From an uncultured Lachnospiraceae bacterium (GTDB lineage: Bacteria > Bacillota > Clostridia > Lachnospirales > Lachnospiraceae), in NCBI GenBank assembly GCA_949051815.1, contig CARQVR010000076.1, positions 1 to 14,248 on the forward strand: a DNA stretch of 14,248 bases, read 5' to 3'. The position numbers and the translations under genes were made by a program. The notes under the pieces were generated by a model. It made no database searches. It saw only the letters and a program-made list of their open reading frames with translations, and was not told the origin of the DNA. Positions 1 through 7,811 of this stretch are shown in pieces. Position 1 is the first letter of the stretch. Every line of letters begins with the position of its first letter.

Positions 1-326
1 CTGTTAATGATATTGCGAACGTACTTAACAAGGATGTTACGAAGCTGAAGATTGCAGATTTGATTAAGATGCTGGCGGCCAGGCCTCAGGAACAGGCGAA
101 ACTGGCATCGGTATTTGACGAACTGCGCAGGAATGTCCGTGCGGTAAAACAGGTCAACGAGAGGAACAGAGAGTTGATCGAGAGCGCATTGGAAATGGTG
201 CAGTTTAACATGCGGGTGATACAGTCCATGAATAAAGCGCCGGAGACGGCGAATTATAACAGGGGCGCCTGCAATACCGGTGATGTAATCGGCACAGTCA
301 ATAAGGCTTTTGACGCCAAGCAATAA
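1..326 (+). CDS. flgN: FlgN-family flagellar export chaperone, 3' part
   Basis: FlgN-type chaperones bind the hook-filament junction proteins FlgK and FlgL in the cytoplasm and deliver them to the flagellar type III export gate. The reading frame is open from the left edge (first full codon at 3) to TAA at 324-326, so about 108 C-terminal residues are visible and the true start lies outside the window. A TTG at 60 could be mistaken for a start, but the frame runs through it and the upstream residues fit the same helical protein. The visible part is highly helical, with Lys/Arg/Glu-rich heptad-like stretches (KQVNERNRELIESALEMVQF) and a polar C-terminal tail, as in FlgN, which is usually 140-160 residues. 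The call rests on this together with its position 20 bases before flgK. Sequence identity within the family is always low, so the exact name is moderately sure. Confidence 0.8.
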   Translation, partial: VNDIANVLNKDVTKLKIADLIKMLAARPQEQAKLASVFDELRRNVRAVKQVNERNRELIESALEMVQFNMRVIQSMNKAPETANYNRGACNTGDVIGTVNKAFDAKQ

Positions 327-346
327 ATTGTTGAGGACGGTGGAAT

Positions 347-2014
347 ATGTCATTAATGGGAAGCCTTTATACAGGCGTATCAGGATTACAAACATCAAGC
401 AATGCGCTCAATACCACAGCGCATAACATGTCTAACTTAGACACCAAAGGGTATACCAGGCAGCAGGTGCAGCAGGGTACGCGTAACTATGTCACGCATG
501 CCAGATACACCAATAAAAACTGGATACAGACAGGTCTTGGTGTCAAATATACCCGAACAAGACAGGAAAGAGACGCTATACTGGACAGAAACTACCGCCG
601 CGAAACGGGGCGGCAGGCTTTTTATGATATTTCGGCGGCAACACTGGAAGAGATAGAGTATATTCTGGGAGAGTCCAACGAGGGGCACGAGTTTTCCGAA
701 GCGCTTTCCGGCGAGCAGGGACTCTGGGCCGCAGTACAGGAGCTGGCAAACGATCCGACCGCTTCGGTAAACCAGAATCTGTTCGTGACGAAGGCTTATG
801 AATTTATCACGAAAGCGCAGAAGGTGTACAACAGCCTTTGCGAATATCAGGATAATATGAACAATAAGGTTAAGACGGACGTTAACCTGATTAATAAATA
901 CGCGCAGGAGATAGAGGCGCTTAACCGGGCGATTGTGAGAGTCGAGGGCGGTCCGGAGCATGCGAACGATCTGCGCGACCGCAGAAACTATCTTCTGGAC
1001 GAGTTGGGTAAGCTCGGCAACATCGCTTACTCGGAAGATATCTCCGGCTATGTGAGTGTCCGGTTTGAGCAGGTGGATCTGGTGAAAGGCAGTCTGGTCA
1101 ATGAAATGTGTCTCTATCAGGATACACAGACCGGCTTCTATACGCCTTACTGGAAGATGCTTGCGAAATATGACAAGTTTGACGCGGACGGCAATCCCAT
1201 CGTCTCCGAAGAAAACATAGAGGGGGCGAAAGTTTTTGATCTGACGCAGGAGATTTCCTCTCTGTATAATACGGATATCGGTTCCCTGAAGAGTATTTTG
1301 CTGGCAAGAGGCGATCACAGGGCAACCCACGGCGAGCTTGACAATATCAACACGGACGGTAAATATGAGGAGAACTGGTATCAAACACATGTAGAGCAGT
1401 CCCTTGTGATGAATGTGCAGGCGGAGTTTGATAAGCTCGTGCACATTATCACGACCAAGATCAATTCGGTTCTTGCAGACGGGGCGAAGAGGGCGACGGA
1501 GCTCAATCCCGATTCCACATATCTGCGGGATGAAAACGGCGATCCGTACCAGCTTTTCAAGCTTATGGTGGATGAGGACGGCAAGCCTGAGACAGGCTGG
1601 ACCGTGGGAAATATTATGATCAACGAGGAGCTTCGCCAGAATCCTTCCCTGCTGTCGTTCCGGCTGGATGAGCACTCCGAGGATAAGGCGACGATGGAGG
1701 CGCTAAAGAAGGCTTTTGAGGAAACGAAATACACGCTGAATCCCAACGTGGCGACGCCGGTCTGCTTTTATGATTATTATAAGAGTCTGGTATCCCAGCT
1801 TGCGAACAACGGAGCGGTATTCCGGGCGGTGCAGGAAAATCAGGATGTAGCTACAGACGCGCTGCTGTACGCGAGAGAACAGATTGTGGGCGTATCCTCC
1901 GATGAGGAGCTGACCAATATGATTATGTATCAGAACGCTTACAACGCATCCAGCAGATATATCAATGTCATCAGCGAAATGTTGGATCATCTTCTTTCCA
2001 CATTGGGACGCTGA
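347..2014 (+). CDS. flgK: Flagellar hook-associated protein 1 (FlgK), first of two paralogs
   Basis: FlgK (HAP1) forms the first junction ring between hook and filament; it is secreted by the flagellar export apparatus. The protein has 555 residues, near the usual family size. The N-terminal helix-forming D0 region shows LNTTAHNMSN at residues 21-30 followed by TKGYTRQQV, the rod/hook/HAP signature. The C-terminal D0 helix reads MIMYQNAYNASSRYINVISE and ends in LLSTLGR, a classic FlgK C-terminus. The first residues (MGSLYTGVSGLQ) look more like rod/hook proteins of the FlgE/FlgG type than the usual FlgK start. The middle holds three Asp-x-Asp/Asn-Gly-x-Pro turns (residues 279, 395, 409). The ATG at 347 has a GAGGACGG ribosome binding site; a Met three codons later is a weaker alternative. 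It is followed 29 bases later by a second flgK. Three cysteines are present, unusual for an axial protein. Confidence 0.9.
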   Translation: MSLMGSLYTGVSGLQTSSNALNTTAHNMSNLDTKGYTRQQVQQGTRNYVTHARYTNKNWIQTGLGVKYTRTRQERDAILDRNYRRETGRQAFYDISAATLEEIEYILGESNEGHEFSEALSGEQGLWAAVQELANDPTASVNQNLFVTKAYEFITKAQKVYNSLCEYQDNMNNKVKTDVNLINKYAQEIEALNRAIVRVEGGPEHANDLRDRRNYLLDELGKLGNIAYSEDISGYVSVRFEQVDLVKGSLVNEMCLYQDTQTGFYTPYWKMLAKYDKFDADGNPIVSEENIEGAKVFDLTQEISSLYNTDIGSLKSILLARGDHRATHGELDNINTDGKYEENWYQTHVEQSLVMNVQAEFDKLVHIITTKINSVLADGAKRATELNPDSTYLRDENGDPYQLFKLMVDEDGKPETGWTVGNIMINEELRQNPSLLSFRLDEHSEDKATMEALKKAFEETKYTLNPNVATPVCFYDYYKSLVSQLANNGAVFRAVQENQDVATDALLYAREQIVGVSSDEELTNMIMYQNAYNASSRYINVISEMLDHLLSTLGR

Positions 2015-2043
2015 CCGGTTGAAGAAAAATAAGAGGTAATGAT

Positions 2044-3930
2044 ATGGCATCTACATTTTTTGGACTGACAATTGCATCATCGGGGCTTCGGGCAGCCAAT
2101 GCTGCGCTGAACACCACGGGTAATAATATCAGTAACGTACAGACGGCGGGCTACAGCAGGCAGGAGGTACAGACCGAGGCGGCTAACGCGCTGCGTGTCT
2201 TCGCTACATACGGCTGTGCGGGCGCAGGCGTGGAGACGCTGGCAATCGAGCGGGTGAGGGATCTTTTCTACGACCAGAAATACTGGGCGAACGAGACCAA
2301 GCTTGGCGAGTACGACGCGAAGGTCTATTACTGCAAGATGATCGAGGAGTATTTAACGGACGACAATAAGACGGGATTTAAGACGCTCTTTAACAAACTG
2401 AGCGATACCTTACAGGAAATCACGAAAAATGCCAGCAGCACCGAGACGAAGGCGCAGTTTCTGGGCGCGGCGAAGGCGCTGACGGATTATTTCAATAATA
2501 TGTACGGGGATCTCAGGGATCTCCAGGCGGATGTGAACGACGAGATTAAAATTCGTGCGGATCAGATCAACTCCATCGCGCAGGATCTGGCAACGGTGAA
2601 CAAACAGATCAATACCATCGAGCTGACAGGCAGCATCGCAAACGAGCTGCGGGATAAGAGAGATCTGCTGCTCGACGAGCTTTCCGCGCTTGTCGATGTG
2701 AAGACGCAGGAATTTCCGATTCTGGATCAGGAGGGCAATCCGACAGCGGCGCACAGATTTGTGGTGAAGATTGCCGGCGGGCAGACGCTGGTGGATATGG
2801 ACCAGTACAGAACACTGAACTGTGTGGCGCGCAAGGAGGAGGAGAAGGTAAACCAGACGGACGTGGACGGCCTTTATGATATCATGTGGAATGACGGGGT
2901 AGAATTTAGTCTTTACAACGCTTCCATGGGCGGTGAGCTGCGCGGTCTGATTGAGATGCGTGACGGAAACAACGGCGAGTATTTCAAGGGAACGGCTACC
3001 AACGTGGCTTTCCACAAGAGCATTTCCACGGTGACCATCAAGACGACAGAGGCGCACTTACAGAGCATATCGAAGTGTAATCTTTCCGACACGGGCGGCG
3101 TCATCAATATCGGAAACCAGCTCTATTATTATACGGGTTGGAAATACAACGGCAACGGTGAATACACCTTTACCATTGACAATGAAAAGAGCGACATGCC
3201 GCTGACACAGGAAAAGACCTGGACGGATGTGTCCATTGGCGGTGCGATTGATTATCAGGGCGTGCCCTATTATCTGAAACAGATGAACGAGTGGGTGCGT
3301 GACTTTACGAAAAAGGTAAACGACATTTTCAAGGAAGGCCTGACGGCGGAAGACCCGCCGAAGAAAGCGGATATTCTCTTTACGGCGGATTACGTCAGAC
3401 AGGACGGACAGTATAAACAGAACGAGCTGGACATGTCCACGCCGAACGGGGAAAATACCGGTTACTATGATATTACCGCAGGCAATATAACCCTCTGGGA
3501 TGCGGTGATGAAAAATCCCGACCTTCTGGGAACCAGAAAGGATATCGATAAGGATGAGTTTCCAGACGAGAATGAGGGGCCCGATGTGGATGAGATTGAG
3601 GGCGAAGAGCAGTGCGATCAGGTATGGGCTGTGATTTCCATGCTGACCGACAAGAACCAGTTCAGCTTCCGCGGCAGGGATGCGGGCGGTTTTCTGGAGT
3701 GCGTGCTGTCGGATGCGACCCTGAATGCCAGCAATGCGGAAACTTTCTATACGACTTATTTCAGTCTTGAGACGAATATTGACAACCAGAGAACTTCCAT
3801 TTCCGGCGTCGACGAGGACGAAGAGGCTATGAATCTGGTGAAATATGAGAACGCATATACGCTGGCATCCAAGATGATCAACGTGTTGACGGAAGTGTAT
3901 GACAGACTGATATTGCAGACAGGCGTATAG
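2044..3930 (+). CDS. flgK: Flagellar hook-associated protein 1 (FlgK), second paralog
   Basis: This is a second FlgK-type junction protein of 628 residues, longer than the one before it. Its N-terminus is the more canonical of the two: ALNTTGNNIS at 21-30 followed by GYSRQEV at 36-42. The C-terminus is also canonical, with a Gly-Val-Asp acidic stretch followed by NLVKYENAYTLASKMINVL. Between the conserved ends is a long variable region including an acidic segment around residues 505-525 (many Asp/Glu), expected to be surface exposed. The two FlgK proteins agree only in the terminal signatures and differ through the middle, so this is an old duplication or separate specialisation, not a recent copy. 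The ATG at 2044 is preceded by AAGAGGT. It contains six cysteines, unusual for a secreted filament component but tolerable in a strict anaerobe. Which paralog does the standard FlgK job cannot be decided here. Confidence 0.88.
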   Translation: MASTFFGLTIASSGLRAANAALNTTGNNISNVQTAGYSRQEVQTEAANALRVFATYGCAGAGVETLAIERVRDLFYDQKYWANETKLGEYDAKVYYCKMIEEYLTDDNKTGFKTLFNKLSDTLQEITKNASSTETKAQFLGAAKALTDYFNNMYGDLRDLQADVNDEIKIRADQINSIAQDLATVNKQINTIELTGSIANELRDKRDLLLDELSALVDVKTQEFPILDQEGNPTAAHRFVVKIAGGQTLVDMDQYRTLNCVARKEEEKVNQTDVDGLYDIMWNDGVEFSLYNASMGGELRGLIEMRDGNNGEYFKGTATNVAFHKSISTVTIKTTEAHLQSISKCNLSDTGGVINIGNQLYYYTGWKYNGNGEYTFTIDNEKSDMPLTQEKTWTDVSIGGAIDYQGVPYYLKQMNEWVRDFTKKVNDIFKEGLTAEDPPKKADILFTADYVRQDGQYKQNELDMSTPNGENTGYYDITAGNITLWDAVMKNPDLLGTRKDIDKDEFPDENEGPDVDEIEGEEQCDQVWAVISMLTDKNQFSFRGRDAGGFLECVLSDATLNASNAETFYTTYFSLETNIDNQRTSISGVDEDEEAMNLVKYENAYTLASKMINVLTEVYDRLILQTGV

Positions 3931-3978
3931 CATGGAGTCATGACGATAAACAATATGACAGAAAGAGGGCTGTAACAT

Positions 3979-5709
3979 ATGAGAATGACAAATAAGATTA
4001 TGCGGAACAACTCCGCATACAATATCAACCAGAATAAGATCTTACAGGATAAACTCACCAACCAGATGACCAGCCAGAGTAAGATCGTGCGTCCCTCCGA
4101 CGATCCGGTGGTGGCGATCAGAGCGCTTCGCCTGCGGAGCAATGTGACCACGGTAACACAGTATAACGACAGGAATGCGAAGGACGCGGATCAGTGGCTT
4201 TCCCTGACGGCGGATGCCATGAACACGGTGGATGAGGTGCTGAATAAGCTTTACGAGCAGGTTAATATTTCGGCAGATAAATATGAGACGGTGGACGATC
4301 TGCGGATTATTATGTCCCAGATCAAGCAGCTCACGGCAGAGTTTTATTCCTGCGCAAACGTGGACTATGCGGGTCGCTTTGTCTTTTCCGGCTATCGGAC
4401 AGATCTCCCGGTAACCTTCACCGAGGAGGACATGAAGGCCATGAAGGAACATCCGGTTTCCTACAATATCGACCAGAAATTTGGCTTTCAGGATATCAGC
4501 AGAGTTAACTATACCGAATATGATACGGCGAAGAATATTGATATAGGCACATTTCCGGCGCCTCCGGCAGGTATAGACGGCGAAAATTCTTACGAACAGA
4601 CCGTTACCAATTCGACTATGTACCGTTTCCGCATTTCCTACAACGATCTGGATTCTCTGGGAACGGAAATGACAGATGAGAATGGCAATACGGTATCGGC
4701 CGGAAGGAAACTTACGTTTACCATGCCGGACGGTACGGTAGTGACGGCTGAGGCACAGACGGACGCGAACGGTGCTGTGCAGAAAGATGCGGACGGCAAT
4801 CCGGTCGTGAATACCACGGCAGTGGATGCGGCTGGTAATCCGGTTGTCCCTGCGCCCCAGGTGATGGAGTTTGCCGATCAGGAGGCGGCCTACAAGGCGA
4901 TAGCAGACGGCACCTGTACGGGGATCGCTTATATTCCGACCAGCGGGGAAATGGTGTTCTCAAAGGATTTTTACGATAAGAATTTCAACGAGGCGGCTTT
5001 TAACGCGAGCACGACAGGTTTTCAGGTAAACTACGACAAGTCCTCGTGGAAAAACGGAGACATCAATCCGGTGCACTACTTCAAATGTACCGAGACAAAG
5101 AATATGGCGGCTCCGGGCGAAACACCGGATCTGAGAAAGACCGCTTACAATACCCAGCGCGACGAGGGAAGAAATCAGGATATTTACTATGATGTGGGCT
5201 ACAACCAGCAGATTCAGGTGAATACCCGCGCAGACGAGATTTTTACCCACGATGTGCAGAGGGATCTGGATGATTTCCAGTATTATCTCAAGCAGCTTGA
5301 GGACGTTGAGTCTGTGATAGCGGATCTTAAGAAGAAGCAGGAAGACTGGCCGGAGGACAGCGCGGAGTATAAGGATCTGAGCCTGCGTCTGGAAGGTGCA
5401 AACAAGGCTCTGGCATATATCCGCGAAAATATACACACCAAGTTTGAGAATCAGATTACAAAATATAAGAAGTACATGGACGATTCGAGAGTAGCTATGA
5501 CGGATAACGCTACGAGGGGAAGCCGTCTGGATCTGATTTCCACCAGACTGACGAACCAGAAGATGACCTTTAAGGAGCTGCAGCAGGACAATGAGGGTAT
5601 TGATATCACGGAGGTAGCTGTGGAACTGACAGCATCCGAGCTGACCTACAACGCGGCGCTCATGGCCACAGGAAAAATCATGCAGACAAATCTGATGAAC
5701 TTTATTTGA
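3979..5709 (+). CDS. flgL: Flagellar hook-associated protein 3 (FlgL), enlarged
   Basis: FlgL (HAP3) forms the second junction ring, sitting on FlgK and contacting flagellin. The N-terminus has the family signature RPSDDPVVAIRALRLRS (residues 38-54) and the typical Met-Arg-Met-Thr-Asn start. The C-terminus (IDITEVAVELTASELTYNAA) matches the flagellin/FlgL terminal helix. The protein is 576 residues, nearly twice the roughly 300 usual for FlgL. The extra length is a central insertion of roughly residues 150-430. It contains beta-rich segments with repeated Asp-Ala-x-Gly-Asn-Pro-Val-Val turns (270 and 283), then a Lys/Glu-rich helical stretch before the C-terminal D0 helix. The ATG at 3979 has AAAGAGGG nine bases upstream. 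The gene lies 48 bases after the second flgK, consistent with co-transcription. Three cysteines fall within the protein. Confidence 0.9.
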   Translation: MRMTNKIMRNNSAYNINQNKILQDKLTNQMTSQSKIVRPSDDPVVAIRALRLRSNVTTVTQYNDRNAKDADQWLSLTADAMNTVDEVLNKLYEQVNISADKYETVDDLRIIMSQIKQLTAEFYSCANVDYAGRFVFSGYRTDLPVTFTEEDMKAMKEHPVSYNIDQKFGFQDISRVNYTEYDTAKNIDIGTFPAPPAGIDGENSYEQTVTNSTMYRFRISYNDLDSLGTEMTDENGNTVSAGRKLTFTMPDGTVVTAEAQTDANGAVQKDADGNPVVNTTAVDAAGNPVVPAPQVMEFADQEAAYKAIADGTCTGIAYIPTSGEMVFSKDFYDKNFNEAAFNASTTGFQVNYDKSSWKNGDINPVHYFKCTETKNMAAPGETPDLRKTAYNTQRDEGRNQDIYYDVGYNQQIQVNTRADEIFTHDVQRDLDDFQYYLKQLEDVESVIADLKKKQEDWPEDSAEYKDLSLRLEGANKALAYIRENIHTKFENQITKYKKYMDDSRVAMTDNATRGSRLDLISTRLTNQKMTFKELQQDNEGIDITEVAVELTASELTYNAALMATGKIMQTNLMNFI

Positions 5710-5788
5710 TAAGCAATGAGCCATGCAGAGACACGAGAAACAGACGGCGGGAGCCTGCTCACGACAGACTGTTTCGGAATACAGTTCA

Positions 5789-5819
5789 AAAGGAAGGCTG
5801 TGACAGAAAGGACGAGGGT
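5789..5819 (+). promoter_or_regulatory. Candidate CsrA binding sites in front of fliW
   Basis: Two AAGGA motifs occur at 5790-5794 and 5808-5812, with their GG pairs 18 bases apart, a spacing a CsrA dimer can bridge. The second overlaps the fliW Shine-Dalgarno region. The first lies in the loop of a short stem (ACAG 5781-5784 with CTGT 5798-5801). That stem competes with another weak hairpin, ACTGT 5768-5772 with ACAGT 5781-5785. CsrA recognises ANGGA in loops, so autoregulation of fliW-csrA is plausible. A-rich GGA motifs also arise from ordinary ribosome binding sites, so this is an inference only. Confidence 0.35.
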
Positions 5820-6281
5820 ATGCAGATTACAACGAGAGTATTCGGAGAGATTACGATTGATGACGAGAAGATCATACATTTCCCAAGCGGAATCATCGGG
5901 TTCCCTGATTTGCAGGACTTTGCGCTGATACATGACGAGGAGAAGAGCACGGACACGATTCACTGGATGCAGTCCCTGCAGGAACCCGCGTTTGCGATGC
6001 CGGTGATAGATCCGCTGATTGTACGGCCCGACTATAACCCGGAGGTAGATGATGAGCTTTTGAAAAACATTGGCGATCTGCAGCCGGAGGAGCTTCTGGT
6101 GATGGTGACGGTGACGGTGCCTAAGGACATTAAGCAGATGAGCGTGAACTTAAAAGGCCCTATCGTAATCAACGCGGCACAGAGACTGGCGACACAGGTG
6201 ATCGTGGAGGGGGATGAGTATCTGGTTAAATTCCCGATTTATGATATCCTGAATGCGAATAAAAAGAAGGCAGGTGAGTAA
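5820..6281 (+). CDS. fliW: Flagellar assembly factor FliW
   Basis: FliW is a cytoplasmic protein that binds either flagellin or CsrA. When flagellin is exported, FliW is freed and antagonises CsrA, relieving repression of flagellin translation (established in Bacillus subtilis). The 153-residue product begins MQITTRVFGEI, the conserved FliW start. It contains the typical HFPSGIIGFPDLQDF segment (about residues 20-34), an ELLVMVTVTVP strand, and an NLKGPIVIN motif near the end. The frame is open upstream to about 5706, but ATG at 5820 is chosen because it starts the conserved domain and has AAGGACGAGGG in front. A 110-base gap separates it from flgL; it holds no recognised promoter but has two AAGGA motifs 18 bases apart. 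The stop codon directly abuts the csrA start, so the two genes are probably translationally coupled. Confidence 0.93.
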   Translation: MQITTRVFGEITIDDEKIIHFPSGIIGFPDLQDFALIHDEEKSTDTIHWMQSLQEPAFAMPVIDPLIVRPDYNPEVDDELLKNIGDLQPEELLVMVTVTVPKDIKQMSVNLKGPIVINAAQRLATQVIVEGDEYLVKFPIYDILNANKKKAGE

Positions 6282-6500
6282 ATGTTAGCTTTATCCAGAA
6301 AGAAGAATGAAGCGCTTGTGATTAACAACAATGTGGAGATCACGGTACTTGAAATCAAAGGAGAGCAGGTAAAGCTTGGCATTAGCGCACCGAGGGAAGT
6401 GCCTGTGTATAGGAAGGAAGTTTATGTGCAGATTCAGAGCGCGAACAGGGAGGCCGGGGATGTGGACGGCATGGAGGCGCTTAAGAATCTGCTGGGATAA
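6282..6500 (+). CDS. csrA: Carbon storage regulator / translational repressor CsrA
   Basis: CsrA is a dimeric RNA-binding protein that blocks ribosome access by binding ANGGA motifs, usually in hairpin loops near the start codon. In flagellated Firmicutes its main known target is flagellin mRNA. The 72-residue product matches the family along its length: MLALSRK at the start, LVINNNVEITVL, the GEQVKLGISAP strand, and VPVYRKEVY. It keeps the RNA-contacting residues Leu4, Arg6 and Arg44. The C-terminal tail (from about residue 55) is longer than in enteric CsrA; Firmicute proteins commonly have this tail, which can contact FliW. The ATG at 6282 follows the fliW stop with no spacer, and its AGGTGAG ribosome binding site lies inside the fliW end. 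A terminator follows 12 bases after the stop. Confidence 0.95.
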   Translation: MLALSRKKNEALVINNNVEITVLEIKGEQVKLGISAPREVPVYRKEVYVQIQSANREAGDVDGMEALKNLLG

Positions 6501-6512
6501 GCAGGATAAGAT

Positions 6513-6558
6513 AAAGAGAGCGCGGGTCGGGGCTTAACCTCGTCACCGCGCTCTTTTT
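6513..6558 (+). terminator. Intrinsic terminator after csrA
   Basis: A strong hairpin is formed by AGAGCGCGG (6517-6525) and CCGCGCTCT (6546-6554). An inner stem (6528-6532 with 6538-6542) closes on the five-base loop CTTAA, and a T run (6554-6558) follows on the + strand. The outer AAA/TTT bases extend the stem. It ends the flgN-csrA transcript. Read from the other side it is followed by a moderately T-rich stretch, so it may also stop the convergent glycosyltransferase operon. Confidence 0.88.
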
Positions 6559-6578
6559 CCTGAAATAATTCTGTCCCG

Positions 6579-6596
6579 TGCGGCTGCATAGCCGCA
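6579..6596 (-). repeat. Perfect inverted repeat just past the reverse operon
   Basis: TGCGGCT (6579-6585) and AGCCGCA (6590-6596) form a seven-base-pair GC-rich stem with a four-base loop, seven bases beyond the stop codon of the minus-strand glycosyltransferase. No T run follows on either strand, so it is not a classic terminator by itself. It could stabilise the 3' end of the reverse transcript, or act with the csrA terminator. Confidence 0.55.
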
Positions 6597-6602
6597 GCAT
6601 TA

Positions 6603-7784
6603 TCACTTTATGGTATCGGTAAGTATCTTTAGCATCCGGGCAAGTCTGATCTCGTATGTGTGGCAGTTCGCCACTTTCTCATATCCGTTGATGGCGATTT
6701 CCACCCGCTCCTCGTCGTGGGATAAATAATAGCGGATCTTTTCTTCTAACTCCGCCATGGATTCATAAGTCTCTAAATCACGGCCAATCTCAAAATAGTC
6801 GGGTATTTCGGTCTGGTAGTTGGTGAGGAGAAAACCGCCGCAGCCGAGAATATCCCAGATCCGCAGGGAAAGTCCCGTCTCGATGGGACGCATGGTCATG
6901 TTTAAATTAATTTTGCTTGCCTGAAAGACCTTCGGCATCCCGGTCAGGGTGCTTACGCCGCCTTTACAGTGTACCCCGGGGAGGCGGGAGGCGTCGCTTC
7001 TGGTGTAGAGGGTGACGTCAAAACGTTCGGAGAGTCGGTTCAGGGTGCGTTCCCTCTCCACGGCGGCCAGTTTCATGCCGATATACTGATGCGCCACAAG
7101 ATAGCGGGACATGTCTGCGTAAACATCGTCGCTTTTGTAAAAGGCGGGATCGGCTTTTGCGATCTCCCGGATCACCGCCTCCGTCAGGCTTTCGGAAATG
7201 AAATTGCAGCCGTATACTTTGAGCTGGGCTTCCATCAGTCCATCCACGAAGCCGCGGGTGCGGTCGGAGAGCGTCAGACTGTCATATTTGCATTTTTCTG
7301 TATACAGGGAGCCTACGAAGGACACATCCGCCCCGCAGGCGTCGTAATCTTCTTCCGTCATTTCAAGTATGGTTTTTTCAAAGCGCTTTACGTTTGTGGC
7401 CAGCGGCAGATAGTAAATGCAGTCCGGATTGATCGGGGAAAAGAAGTCGTACTGCGCCTTATCGAATAAAAAAATACGATTGTATGCGTTTTTCAGGGCG
7501 TTGGAAAACAGCTCGGGCACTGGGGAGTCCACGCTCCAGCAGACGTAGGGTACTTTCCATTTTTCGCAGGTGTAGGAGACTGCCGGAAAAAAATTGATGC
7601 TGAACACAAAGGCGAGGGGGTGGGCCAGAATCCACCCGGACACTTTCATCGCGCATTCCCGTGGAGAAATCTGCTTGTTGTGCATTTCCAGCTCTTCTGT
7701 ATGTACCGTGATGCCGAAATTCGTAAAAACCTGCAGGATATCCGGCTCACATATGCTGTTGTAGCGGTAGAATAAAATTTCCAT
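6603..7784 (-). CDS. CgeB/DUF3880-type glycosyltransferase
   Basis: Probable GT-B fold glycosyltransferase of 393 residues, last gene of the reverse operon. The N-terminal half resembles the DUF3880 region: a short Rossmann-like start (MEILFYRYNS), FSINFFPAVSYTCEKWKVPY and CWSVDSPVPELF (82-93), and YLPLATN (125-131). The C-terminal half resembles the CgeB / Glyco_trans_1_2 domain, with VSFVGSLY (154-161), NLNMTMRPIETGLSLR (293-308), then DILGCGGFLLTNY and an acidic ELEEKIRYYLSHDEER helix. Donor and acceptor sugars cannot be told. No signal peptide or membrane segment is seen, so it should act in the cytoplasm. The start at 7784 has AAAGGA upstream and lies 27 bases after the preceding gene. 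Related genes often lie near flagellar or surface-glycan loci, so flagellin glycosylation is a reasonable inference only. Confidence 0.8.
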   Translation of the reverse strand: MEILFYRYNSICEPDILQVFTNFGITVHTEELEMHNKQISPRECAMKVSGWILAHPLAFVFSINFFPAVSYTCEKWKVPYVCWSVDSPVPELFSNALKNAYNRIFLFDKAQYDFFSPINPDCIYYLPLATNVKRFEKTILEMTEEDYDACGADVSFVGSLYTEKCKYDSLTLSDRTRGFVDGLMEAQLKVYGCNFISESLTEAVIREIAKADPAFYKSDDVYADMSRYLVAHQYIGMKLAAVERERTLNRLSERFDVTLYTRSDASRLPGVHCKGGVSTLTGMPKVFQASKINLNMTMRPIETGLSLRIWDILGCGGFLLTNYQTEIPDYFEIGRDLETYESMAELEEKIRYYLSHDEERVEIAINGYEKVANCHTYEIRLARMLKILTDTIK

Positions 7785-7811
7785 CAGAAATGATTCCTTT
7801 CGGTGTTTGAT

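Noticed and set aside
60..62. TTG as the start codon of the first gene
   Set aside because: The frame is open back to the window edge with a plausible helical sequence and no ribosome binding site, so the gene is simply cut by the window.
437..1675. 412-codon open frame on the minus strand within flgK-1
   Set aside because: It lies wholly antisense to a well-supported gene, shows no recognisable domain, and its composition is what the complementary frame of a coding region produces.
347..3930. Tandem flgK genes as a frameshifted or recently duplicated single gene
   Set aside because: Both have full N- and C-terminal signatures, separate ribosome binding sites, and no long identical stretches between them.
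3058..3978. 306-codon minus-strand open frame within flgK-2
   Set aside because: It is antisense to conserved coding sequence, with no ribosome binding site and no family signature.
5706..5819. N-terminal extension of fliW from a TTG overlapping the flgL stop
   Set aside because: The upstream residues are Arg-rich and unlike FliW, whereas ATG at 5820 starts the conserved domain and has a good ribosome binding site.
7077..7084. Perfect sigmaD -10 element (GCCGATAT) on the plus strand inside the CgeB-type gene
   Set aside because: No TAAA is present 14-16 bases upstream (the bases there are CCAC) and no gene follows on that strand.
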